A stretch of 60,534 nt of DNA from Flavobacteriaceae bacterium (GTDB lineage: Bacteria > Bacteroidota > Bacteroidia > Flavobacteriales > Flavobacteriaceae), in NCBI GenBank assembly GCA_947453885.1, contig CANGIF010000017.1, positions 1 through 60,534 of the forward strand, in the 5' to 3' direction. This document shows, one piece after another, positions 35,425-44,174 of the stretch (the stretch's first letter is position 1; each line of letters opens with the position of its first letter). Position numbers and translations under genes: made by a program. Below the pieces are notes generated by a model. The model did no database searches. It saw only the letters and a list, made by a program, of their open reading frames with translations, and was not told the origin of the DNA.

Positions 35425-37140
35425 CTATTGTTTCGGTTTCCCTTTTGCAGTTTTTTTAGATGATTTAGGACCTACTTTAGACATTGCACATCTAAATCCT
35501 ATATAATCAGTTGCCATATCTTGAGGAAAATATCTTCTTTGTGCTGGATCTAACCAATAGGCTCTATCTCGCCAAGACCCACCTTTAAATACTCTAACAT
35601 GATCGTTAACTAGAGTTGTTCTTTTATCGTTTTTGTCATACTTTCTAATCATGTTACCTAAACTGTCAACAGTAACACTATGTTGAGGAGAATTGTACAT
35701 TCTTTTTTCATCACCTTTTTTTACAGCTTCTTCTTCAGAAGATGCAAATTTGAAGTTACGAGTAGATTGTGCATCACCATCTCTATAGTTGATGTTATCA
35801 CTTTTATCAAAATTAATTCTTAAGTAAGTTTCTTTTTCATCAACTGGTACTTTAGAAATTTGTCCTGGAAAATCTCTTGCGATAATTTTTCCATTAGATA
35901 AAGTATCGTATTTTTGAGTTTCAGATGTTACAATCTCAACTTTTCCATCTTCACCAATTTTATTTTTTGTATAAACATTTCCTCTAAAGTAATTAAAATC
36001 ATTTACTTCATCGTCAACAATTGGTCTATAAACATCAGCAACCCATTCAGCTACATTTCCAGCCATATCGTATAATCCAAAATCATTAGGAGGATAAGCT
36101 TTTACATATTGAGTAATATCTGCACCATCGTCAGACCAACCTGCTACACCACCATAATCACCTTTTCCTTGTTTAAAGTTAGCCAATTGATCACCTTTTG
36201 TCTGTCTTTTACCTGAACGCGTATAACTTCCTGACCAAGGATATTTCTTTTGACCTTTGTATATATTGTACTCTCTTTGACCTATATCAGCTGCTGCTGC
36301 ATATTCCCACTCAGCTTCTGTTGGCAATCTATATTCTGGACTTACTAATCCTGAAGATCTTTGAGCATATAGATTAGACGGAGCACTCGTTGTTCCATTT
36401 GCTCCTTTTGCAGTTGAAGGTTTTGATTTAGAACCATTTTTCCCTTTTAAAACAATTTTATCGTCACCACCAAAAGTTTTGGTTGGAGCAGCTAAATAAG
36501 TATCTGTACTGAAAGTAGCATCTCCTTTTGAACTCAATATCTTCGCATCTTTTTTCAAATATCCAGACCCTTCTAAAACTGATTCATTAACACGATCTGT
36601 TCTCCATTTTGAAAACTCAGTTGCTTGAATCCAATTAACCCCAACTACAGGATAATTAGCGTAAGCTGGGTGTCTGAAATAATTTTCAGTCATTGTTTCA
36701 TTATAACCAAGTCTATTTCTCCAAACTAAAGTATCTGGTGAAGCTCCGTTGTAAATGTTTTTGTAATTATCTTGATCCGGCGGGTAAACTCTTTTAATCC
36801 ATTCCAAATATTCCATATACATAGCATTTGTAACTTCCGTTTCATCCATGTAAAAAGACTGAACGTGTTGTTGATTTGGAGTATTATTCCAATCATGCAT
36901 TACATCATCTTGTACTTTACCCATGGTAAAAGTTCCACCCTCAACCTCAACAAGACCAGGTCCGGCTTGCTGCTTTTTGTACTTTGAATTGTACTGAAAA
37001 CCTCCTTTTTTGTCGTTGATTTTCCATCCAGTAGCCGACGAAACGTTTTTAGAATTCGAGCCTTTACTGCAACTTGAAATACTGAAAACTACAGCTAATA
37101 CCAGCAATAATCTAATTGTCATAATTTTGTTTACTTTCAT
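35425..37140 (-). CDS. gldJ: Gliding motility lipoprotein GldJ
   Basis: Outer-membrane lipoprotein needed for gliding and for stability of the GldK/T9SS ring components. From the ATG at 37140 it is 571 aa; the 13 residues before it start at TTG and are unlikely. Signal MKVNKIMTIRLLLVLAVVF with lipobox SISSC. The rest is a formylglycine-generating-enzyme-like fold: VEGGTFTMG, YMDETEVTNAMYMEYLEW, the VVGVNWIQATEFSKW segment, YRLPTEAEWEYAAA, DMAGNVAEWV and GGSWRD. The catalytic cysteines of true FGE are not apparent, as expected for a structural homologue. The position next to porU and porV is the known Flavobacterium arrangement. Confidence 0.93.
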   Translation of the reverse strand: MKVNKIMTIRLLLVLAVVFSISSCSKGSNSKNVSSATGWKINDKKGGFQYNSKYKKQQAGPGLVEVEGGTFTMGKVQDDVMHDWNNTPNQQHVQSFYMDETEVTNAMYMEYLEWIKRVYPPDQDNYKNIYNGASPDTLVWRNRLGYNETMTENYFRHPAYANYPVVGVNWIQATEFSKWRTDRVNESVLEGSGYLKKDAKILSSKGDATFSTDTYLAAPTKTFGGDDKIVLKGKNGSKSKPSTAKGANGTTSAPSNLYAQRSSGLVSPEYRLPTEAEWEYAAAADIGQREYNIYKGQKKYPWSGSYTRSGKRQTKGDQLANFKQGKGDYGGVAGWSDDGADITQYVKAYPPNDFGLYDMAGNVAEWVADVYRPIVDDEVNDFNYFRGNVYTKNKIGEDGKVEIVTSETQKYDTLSNGKIIARDFPGQISKVPVDEKETYLRINFDKSDNINYRDGDAQSTRNFKFASSEEEAVKKGDEKRMYNSPQHSVTVDSLGNMIRKYDKNDKRTTLVNDHVRVFKGGSWRDRAYWLDPAQRRYFPQDMATDYIGFRCAMSKVGPKSSKKTAKGKPKQ

Positions 37141-37264
37141 ACTTTTGTACTTTTGTAGATAATAAATTTGGTGGCGCAATATAAGAATTAACCATTAAAC
37201 CGCAACACTTTTTTAAAAAATAAATTAAAAATGTTTTAACAAGACACATCTGAGTACAAAACGA

Positions 37265-37272
37265 TATTTTTG
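37265..37272 (+). promoter_or_regulatory. -7 box of porU
   Basis: TATTTTTG followed by CAGA, 73 nt before the porU ATG at 37346. It also argues that transcription starts too late for the in-frame TTG at 37286 to be a well-spaced start. Confidence 0.55.
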
Positions 37273-37345
37273 CAGACTTATTGTTTTGAAATGTTTTTAT
37301 TTTTTTTACAATAATACAATAACATTTTACGTTTATTTCTCAATT

Positions 37346-40300
37346 ATGAAAAAAACTATATATCTATACATTATTTTATTTGTGGTGAAATCTTATTCAC
37401 AAAATTCTGGTTCTATAAGTTTAAATTGGTCATTGAATTCTAAAGTTACCTACAATACATTTGATATAAATGTACCCAAATTTGATAATTCTGGATATAA
37501 TTTTGATTTAAATAAAAAGCAAATACTATTAACTCTAAAAAAATCAGTCAATGCCACTATTGATGAAAAAACTTTACGAATAGACAACGTAATTTACGAA
37601 ACTATAAATCAAAATGAATTAGGACAGTTGGATTTAAACAAAATTCCCACAAATTTAAATCCTAAAATAACCAATTTTCAAGGTAGAGATGAAAAGTTTG
37701 TTCAATTTTCAATCAGTCCTATAATAAAAAATGGTGGAGTCTATCAAAAAGTAATGTCTTTTAATTATTCTTTTATACCAGACAGAGAAAATGTAAAAAG
37801 GAGTAATAATACCACCACAATAGTAGCAAATTCAGTATTAGCTACTGGAGATTGGTATCGATTTTACGTGAAAAAATCAGGTGTTTATCGCTTGTCAAAA
37901 AATTTTCTAGATCAATTAGGATTCAACACTAGTGGTATAGACCCTAAAAAAATTAAAATATATGGAAATGGAGGTCGGATGTTACCTATGTTAAATAGTG
38001 TTTCCTATCCTTCAGATTTACAAGAAAATGCCATACAAATTATCGGCGAAAATGACGGAGTATTAAATGATGAAGATTCAATCCTTTTTTATGCAGAAGG
38101 AGTTGACAATTGGAACGACGAAAGCGAAACTAGCGTTAACCTTTACGAGGAAAAATCTTATTATTACATAACTGCTCAAGCTGATAATGGAAAAAGGATT
38201 CAATTAATGAACCAACCTTCTGGATTGTCAAATTTAACAATTTCTACTTTTAATGATAAAATTATTCACGAGGTCGATTTAACAAATATTGGAAGATTAG
38301 GAAGACAATGGTACGGTGAAAAATTTGATTATATAAATGAGCAATCTTTTGATTTTAGTATTCCAAACATAGTATCTACTTCAAGTATAAATTCAAATTT
38401 TCATTTTGCAGCAGTTTCTACAAACAGTTCAAGTTTTGATATTAAAGCAAATAACACTCTTTTAAACACAGTTAGTATTGGTGCTTTAGGCATAGGGGCA
38501 TCATTTAACGAAAATTATTCAAGCCCTTCAATAGCAGCTTCTGAAAATTTAAATATTAAAATCACTTATAATAACAACGGAGTTCCAACTGCTGTAGGCT
38601 ATTTAGATTATATAATTTTAAACACCATTAGAAATTTAAAAGGATATGGACAGCAATTCAGATTCCAATACAATAACGCAAATTCATTAACTGGAATTGG
38701 GACTTTTGAGTTGTCAAATGCGTCTTCTATAAATCAGATATGGGATATAACTGATATTTACAATGTTACAAAATTAGAAAACAATAATGCTGCTACAATT
38801 TCATATAAATCAAATCTTGGTGAAATTAGAAAATTTGTAGCTATCGATTATAATGACTTATATAATCCCTCAAAAGACAATTACACAAGAGTAGTAAATC
38901 AAAATTTAAAAGGAACCATTTTTAATAATAAGCAAGGACAATTTCAAGACATTGACTATTTAATAATTACGCCTTCATTTTTGAATTCACAAGCGGAAAC
39001 TCTAGCCAATTTTCATAGAAATTATTCCAATTTAAATGTTAAAGTAGTAAATTTAGAATCTATTTATCCTGAGTTCTCATCTGGCAAACAAGACATTGGA
39101 GGCATTCGTAATTTTGTGAAATATGTGTATCAAAACGCAAGTTCTCCAGACAAAAAAGTTAAATTTCTAAATCTTTTTGGAGATGCCTCATTCGATTTCA
39201 AAAACAGAATTCCTAACAACACTAATATCGTGCCTATTTACCATGCACTAACAAGCAACTCATTAGGAGAAGCCTCTTTTGCATCTGACGATTTTTTTGG
39301 TTTAATGGACGATAATGAAGGAAGTGTTGAGGTATTTTATGGCGGTTTAGATATAGCCGTTGGAAGAATGATAGTAAGTTCAAACCAGCAAGCAAGTGAA
39401 ATGGTTAACAAAGTTATAGAATATCACGATATTAAATCATACGGAAGTTGGAGAAATAATTGTGTTTATTTAGCAGACGACGCCGATAAAATCTCTGACT
39501 TATCATTACAAGTAAAACAAAACAATTTATCAGATACCGTTGCCACACAAAAACCATTTATCAATACCGAAAAAATATTTTTAGATGCCTATGTGCAAGA
39601 ATCATCAGCTGGTGGATTTCGATATCCAAAAGCAAGAGAAGATGTGTTCAATGCTTTTCAAAAAGGAGCATTGGTTTTTAACTATTTAGGGCATGGCGGC
39701 GAAGATGGACTTACTCAAGAACGCGTTTGGGAAAAAGTTGATGGTCAAAATTTAACAAATCAATACCGATATCCTTTATTCATCACTATTACTTGCGATT
39801 TTTCAAGATTTGACAATCCCTACAGACCAACAGCTGGAGAATATACGTATTGGAATCCGAAAGGTGGCGCAATATCAATGATTACAACTATTCGAGAAAT
39901 AGGACAAGGTAGTGCTGAAACTTTTAACGACACACTATCGAGTAAACTTTTTGCTTATAATTCAAATACATATCCAACAATTGCAGAAGCTTTAAGAATA
40001 GCAAAAAACACTTCTCAATTAACAGCTACAAATGTGGTGTTTTACTTGGGCGATCCTGCATTGATGCTTGCTATACCAAAACCTAAAATTGTCTTAACAA
40101 AAGTAAATGACATGCCAATTACTGGACCAATTGACGACTTTAAATCTTTGGCTTATGTTAAATTAACAGGAGAAATATTGGATGAAAATAATTTAAATTT
40201 AAATACTTACAATGGAGACTTGGCTGTTCAAATCTTCGACAAAACAATTCCTAGAACAACGCTTAACAATGATTATCAAGGATCAACGATGGCGTTCAAC

Positions 40301-41164
40301 ACACTTGGGGAAACTATTTTTAGAGGTAATGCATCCGTTAATAACGGAAAATTTGAATTTGGATTTGTTGTCCCAAGAGATATTAGAATTCCCCTTGGAA
40401 ACGGAAGAATTAGTTTTTACGGAAAAAGAAATCAATTGTTGTTAGACAAAACTGGGTACAATACAACTATTAAAATTGGCGGTGTAAATGTAAATGCTGC
40501 TGCTGATACTACACCACCAAAAGTAAGACTTTATATGAACGACGAATCGTTTGTAAATGGCGGAATCACTAATGAATCCCCTATCTTTTTGGCCTTTTTA
40601 GAAGATGAGAACGGGATAAACACAGCTAGTGGAATTGGCCATGATATTTTAGCTTATTTGGATGGAAACGAAACAAATCCTTACCTAATGAACGATTATT
40701 ATGACACAGAATTGAATAATTATAAAAAAGGAATTGTAAAATACCCATTCCGTAATTTAAGTAAAGGACTACATACTTTAACTTTTAAAGCTTGGGATGT
40801 TTACAATAATTTAGTTACTGCTCAATTACAATTTGTTGTTGTAGGCGATGAAACAATTACATTAACTAATGTTCTAAACTATCCTAATCCATTTGTAAAC
40901 TACACACAATTTTGGTTTACACACAACAGACCTTTTGAACCTTTAGAAGTTCAAATACAGGTCATGACCATAACAGGGAAAGTTGTTTGGACAAGAAACC
41001 AAATCATTACAACTGAAGGTTTTTTATCAAGAGAGCTCACTTGGAACGGAAAAGATGACTTTGGAGACAAAATTGGAAAAGGTGTTTACGTCTATAAACT
41101 AACTGTAAAGTCAACAATTACAAACTCTAAAGCAGAAAAATACGAGAAACTTGTAATACTTTAA
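37346..41164 (+). CDS. porU: T9SS C-terminal signal peptidase/sortase PorU
   Basis: Gingipain-family (C25) peptidase that removes the C-terminal sorting domain of T9SS cargo and attaches it to the cell surface. 1272 aa from the ATG at 37346, with signal MKKTIYLYIILFVVKSYSQ. The catalytic dyad is visible: His783 in NYLGHGGEDGLTQ and Cys817 in ITCDFSRFDNP. SLFGDASFDFKNR-like and FASDDFFGLMDDNEG segments are typical. It ends in its own FlgD-like sorting-type domain (LNYPNPFVNYTQFWFTHN to GKGVYVYKLTV), a domain known to be kept on PorU. porV follows after 43 nt. Confidence 0.95.
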   Translation: MKKTIYLYIILFVVKSYSQNSGSISLNWSLNSKVTYNTFDINVPKFDNSGYNFDLNKKQILLTLKKSVNATIDEKTLRIDNVIYETINQNELGQLDLNKIPTNLNPKITNFQGRDEKFVQFSISPIIKNGGVYQKVMSFNYSFIPDRENVKRSNNTTTIVANSVLATGDWYRFYVKKSGVYRLSKNFLDQLGFNTSGIDPKKIKIYGNGGRMLPMLNSVSYPSDLQENAIQIIGENDGVLNDEDSILFYAEGVDNWNDESETSVNLYEEKSYYYITAQADNGKRIQLMNQPSGLSNLTISTFNDKIIHEVDLTNIGRLGRQWYGEKFDYINEQSFDFSIPNIVSTSSINSNFHFAAVSTNSSSFDIKANNTLLNTVSIGALGIGASFNENYSSPSIAASENLNIKITYNNNGVPTAVGYLDYIILNTIRNLKGYGQQFRFQYNNANSLTGIGTFELSNASSINQIWDITDIYNVTKLENNNAATISYKSNLGEIRKFVAIDYNDLYNPSKDNYTRVVNQNLKGTIFNNKQGQFQDIDYLIITPSFLNSQAETLANFHRNYSNLNVKVVNLESIYPEFSSGKQDIGGIRNFVKYVYQNASSPDKKVKFLNLFGDASFDFKNRIPNNTNIVPIYHALTSNSLGEASFASDDFFGLMDDNEGSVEVFYGGLDIAVGRMIVSSNQQASEMVNKVIEYHDIKSYGSWRNNCVYLADDADKISDLSLQVKQNNLSDTVATQKPFINTEKIFLDAYVQESSAGGFRYPKAREDVFNAFQKGALVFNYLGHGGEDGLTQERVWEKVDGQNLTNQYRYPLFITITCDFSRFDNPYRPTAGEYTYWNPKGGAISMITTIREIGQGSAETFNDTLSSKLFAYNSNTYPTIAEALRIAKNTSQLTATNVVFYLGDPALMLAIPKPKIVLTKVNDMPITGPIDDFKSLAYVKLTGEILDENNLNLNTYNGDLAVQIFDKTIPRTTLNNDYQGSTMAFNTLGETIFRGNASVNNGKFEFGFVVPRDIRIPLGNGRISFYGKRNQLLLDKTGYNTTIKIGGVNVNAAADTTPPKVRLYMNDESFVNGGITNESPIFLAFLEDENGINTASGIGHDILAYLDGNETNPYLMNDYYDTELNNYKKGIVKYPFRNLSKGLHTLTFKAWDVYNNLVTAQLQFVVVGDETITLTNVLNYPNPFVNYTQFWFTHNRPFEPLEVQIQVMTITGKVVWTRNQIITTEGFLSRELTWNGKDDFGDKIGKGVYVYKLTVKSTITNSKAEKYEKLVIL

Positions 41165-41172
41165 TAATATAC

Positions 41173-41180
41173 TATATTTG
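41173..41180 (+). promoter_or_regulatory. Possible internal promoter for porV
   Basis: TATATTTG lies in the 43-nt porU-porV gap, 28 nt before the porV ATG. It may give extra porV transcription besides read-through. Confidence 0.45.
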
Positions 41181-41207
41181 TTTAATTATTTTTTTTAAAA
41201 TTTACTA

Positions 41208-42395
41208 ATGAAAAAGTTACCCTTTTTACTGATTTTTTTACTAACCTTTCAAGTTGCAAAAGCGCAAATTAGAGTAATTACCACTGGTGTTCCCTTTTTA
41301 CTTGTGGCGGCCGATGCCCGTGCTGCGGGTCTAGCAGACCAAGGAGTTGCAACCTCACCTGATGCCTATTCACAACAATGGAATCCAGCTAAATTTGCTT
41401 TTATTTCAAAGAAGCAAGGTTTTTCAACTAGTTATACCCCATATTTAACTAGTTTAGTAAACGACATTTCTTTAGGTCAGATAACCTATTACAATAGATT
41501 TGGTGATGAAGGAAGAAATGCTTTTGCAGGAAGTTTACGCTATTTTGGACTCGGAGAAATAGAATTGCGTCAAAATTATGACGACCCTGCTAACGTTATT
41601 AAACCAAACGAATTGGCGGTTGACCTTTCTTACTCTTTAAAACTTAGTCCTACTTTTGCAATGGCAGTTGCAGGAAGGTATATTCGTTCTAATTTAAAAA
41701 TTCCAGATGCTAACAACGATGCCAAAGCAGCAACTACTTTTGCTTTTGATGTAGCTGGATTTTATCAATCGGAAGAAGAAGCTTATGAAGATTTTAATGG
41801 TAGAATGCGACTTGGATTTAATTTTCAAAATTTAGGACCTAAAATTAATTACGACCAAAGTTTAGTAGACAAAACTGCCAATTTCCTTCCTGCAAATATG
41901 AGACTAGGTGGAGGTTATGATTTCGGTTTTGACGAATACAACAAATTTGCATTAAGTGTTGAATTTGCTAAACTCTTAGTTCCAACACCACAAAATGCAG
42001 ATTTAAATGGCGATGGATTAATAACAACACCTGAAGAGATAGCATTAAGACAACAAAATATCAACGAGTATAACAGTACAGGCTGGGTAGCTGGAGTTTT
42101 CAAATCGTTTAGTGACGCTCCAGGAGGATTTAAAGAAGAGTTAAAAGAAGTTACATATTCTGTTGGAGCAGAATATTCATATCAAGATTCATTTGCAATG
42201 CGATTAGGTTATTTTCATGAAAGCCCAGATAAAGGGGCAAGAAAATTTTATTCTTTAGGTGCTGGCTTTAAATATTCAGCTATCAAAATTGATGTTTCTT
42301 ATTTGTTTAATGCTTCTGCGATTAGAAGTCCACTGGAAAACACTTTGCGTTTTTCTATTACATTTGGATTTGGAGATGATTACGATAATCCATAA
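41208..42395 (+). CDS. porV: T9SS outer-membrane shuttle protein PorV (LptO)
   Basis: 14-strand FadL-like barrel that carries cargo from the translocon to the PorU attachment complex. 395 aa. Signal peptide ends VAKAQ. The conserved start ITTGVPFLLVAADARAAGLAD and ATSPDAYSQQWNPAKFAF are the PorV hallmark. Alternating barrel strands run to the C-terminus, which ends in an aromatic-rich strand. An EF-hand-like DLNGDGLITTPEE loop near residue 265 is present. Follows porU, as in F. johnsoniae. Confidence 0.95.
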   Translation: MKKLPFLLIFLLTFQVAKAQIRVITTGVPFLLVAADARAAGLADQGVATSPDAYSQQWNPAKFAFISKKQGFSTSYTPYLTSLVNDISLGQITYYNRFGDEGRNAFAGSLRYFGLGEIELRQNYDDPANVIKPNELAVDLSYSLKLSPTFAMAVAGRYIRSNLKIPDANNDAKAATTFAFDVAGFYQSEEEAYEDFNGRMRLGFNFQNLGPKINYDQSLVDKTANFLPANMRLGGGYDFGFDEYNKFALSVEFAKLLVPTPQNADLNGDGLITTPEEIALRQQNINEYNSTGWVAGVFKSFSDAPGGFKEELKEVTYSVGAEYSYQDSFAMRLGYFHESPDKGARKFYSLGAGFKYSAIKIDVSYLFNASAIRSPLENTLRFSITFGFGDDYDNP

Positions 42396-42413
42396 AAAAT
42401 ACTACTAGATTTA

Positions 42414-42453
42414 AAAATCCAAATTTCAAATTAAAGAAATTTGGATTTTTTTT
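42414..42453 (+). terminator. Terminator of the porU-porV unit
   Basis: AAATCCAAATTTC and GAAATTTGGATTT form a 13-bp stem followed by a T run. Confidence 0.88.
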
Positions 42454-42545
42454 CCAATAAAAACTAGAAAACAATTGTTTATTACTACATTTAGCATCCC
42501 AAATTAAATACACGTTTTTTTGAATTAACTATTTAATACCATTTA

Positions 42546-43028
42546 ATGAAAGAAATTAGTTTTACAACCCAATTCTTAGAATTTGAGCATTTAACAGATT
42601 TACCAATAGACGTTCAGCAACTTATGGATCAAGCTATTGAAATTCGGAAAAAAGCATACGCACCGTATTCAAAGTTCAGAGTTGGTGTTGCTATTTTACT
42701 TGATAATGGCAAAGTCGTTATGGGATCAAACCAAGAAAACGCCGCATATCCTTCTGGTCTTTGTGCCGAAAGAGTTGCAATATTCCAAGCTGGCGCAGTT
42801 TATCCCGATGCTAAAATACTTAAAATGGCAATAACGGCTGCTTCGGACACAAACACAACAAAAACGCCAATCCCACCTTGCGGAGCATGCAGGCAGTCAA
42901 TTGCAGAATATGAAATAAAACAAGATCAACCCATTGCCATCTATTTTATGGGGGAAATTGGTTCTATTTACAAATCAGACTCGCTTAAAAACCTTTTACC
43001 ATTTATGTTTGATAAAAACTTCTTGTAG
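42546..43028 (+). CDS. cdd: Cytidine deaminase
   Basis: Converts cytidine/deoxycytidine to uridine/deoxyuridine in pyrimidine salvage. 160 aa. The zinc site is GLCAERVAI (C and catalytic E) and PPCGACRQ (two Cys). YAPYSKFRVGVAIL and NQENAAYPSG are substrate-binding motifs of the homotetrameric class. The N-terminal 25 residues extend beyond the core. Lies between the porV terminator and pdhA. Confidence 0.94.
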   Translation: MKEISFTTQFLEFEHLTDLPIDVQQLMDQAIEIRKKAYAPYSKFRVGVAILLDNGKVVMGSNQENAAYPSGLCAERVAIFQAGAVYPDAKILKMAITAASDTNTTKTPIPPCGACRQSIAEYEIKQDQPIAIYFMGEIGSIYKSDSLKNLLPFMFDKNFL

Positions 43029-43076
43029 ATTTATAAAAATAACGCTTTTAAATTTTACTACTAAGTCGGAATGTTT

Positions 43077-43084
43077 TACTTTTG
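43077..43084 (+). promoter_or_regulatory. -7 box of pdhA
   Basis: TACTTTTG overlaps a 7-bp perfect inverted repeat TTTGCGA-T-TCGCAAA (43081-43095). A second pair GCGTTAT/ATAACGC (43117-43123, 43143-43149) lies in the leader, so control at the promoter or in the 5' UTR is possible. Confidence 0.5.
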
Positions 43085-43169
43085 CGATTCGCAAATTTGT
43101 GTGAGGAAACTATTTTGCGTTATCTCATTATTTATCATCATAATAACGCTTTAGCAAAACAAGTAACAA

Positions 43170-44168
43170 ATGAAAGAAGTAACAAAAGAAGTTTATTTAA
43201 AGTGGTACGAAGACATGCTACTTTGGAGAAAATTTGAAGACAAGCTTGCCGCACTTTATATCCAACAAAAAGTCAGAGGATTTCTTCACTTATACAACGG
43301 TCAGGAAGCTGTATTAGCAGGTGCTTTACATGCAATGGACTTATCAAAAGACAAAATGATTACAGCTTATCGTAATCACGTTCAACCAATAGGAATGGGA
43401 GTTGATCCTAGAAAAGTAATGGCAGAATTACTTGGAAAAGTAACCGGAACTTCTAAAGGAATGGGAGGTTCTATGCACATTTTTTCTAAAGAACACGGTT
43501 TTTATGGAGGTCATGGAATTGTTGGTGCTCAAATTCCTGTTGGTGCAGGAATTGCTTTTGCAGATAAATATTTTAACACTGGCGGTGTAACTATGACCTA
43601 CTTTGGTGATGGTGCCGCTAGACAAGGTTCCTTGCACGAAGCTTTTAACATGGCAATGTTATGGAAATTACCTGTTGTGTTTATTGTAGAAAACAATGGT
43701 TATGCAATGGGAACATCCGTTGAAAGAACAGCAAACCATACTGATATTTGGAAATTAGGTTTAGGTTACGAAATGCCTTGCGGACCTGTTGATGGTATGA
43801 ATCCTGTAAAAGTTGCTGAAGCAATGCATGAAGCAATTGACAGAGCAAGACGCGGAGACGGACCTACCTTTTTAGAAATGAAAACTTATCGATACAGAGG
43901 ACATTCAATGTCTGATGCACAATTGTATCGTTCAAAAGAAGAAGTTGATGAATACCGTAAAATAGATCCAATTACTCAAGTACTAGATGTAATAAAAGAT
44001 CAAGGATATGCTAGTGATTTAGAAATTGAAGCAATTGACGAAAAAGTGAAAGACTTAGTTGAAGAATGCGTTCAATTTGCAGAAGACTCTGCATTTCCTG
44101 AAATTCAACAACTTTATGATGTAGTCTACGAACAAGAAAATTATCCTTTTTTACCTCATAAACTATAA
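43170..44168 (+). CDS. pdhA: Pyruvate dehydrogenase E1 component, alpha subunit
   Basis: Thiamine-diphosphate enzyme that decarboxylates pyruvate with the beta subunit. 332 aa. Substrate motif YRNHVQPIG, then GKGMGGSMHIFSKEHGFYGGHGIVGAQIPVGAGIAFA. The ThDP/Mg motif is GDGAARQGSLHEAFNMAMLWKLPVVFIVENN (GDG to NN), and the phosphorylation-loop-like YRYRGHSMSD follows. No beta-subunit gene is adjacent, so PdhB must be encoded elsewhere. Only 6 nt separate it from pdhC. Confidence 0.95.
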   Translation: MKEVTKEVYLKWYEDMLLWRKFEDKLAALYIQQKVRGFLHLYNGQEAVLAGALHAMDLSKDKMITAYRNHVQPIGMGVDPRKVMAELLGKVTGTSKGMGGSMHIFSKEHGFYGGHGIVGAQIPVGAGIAFADKYFNTGGVTMTYFGDGAARQGSLHEAFNMAMLWKLPVVFIVENNGYAMGTSVERTANHTDIWKLGLGYEMPCGPVDGMNPVKVAEAMHEAIDRARRGDGPTFLEMKTYRYRGHSMSDAQLYRSKEEVDEYRKIDPITQVLDVIKDQGYASDLEIEAIDEKVKDLVEECVQFAEDSAFPEIQQLYDVVYEQENYPFLPHKL

Positions 44169-44174
44169 TTTACT

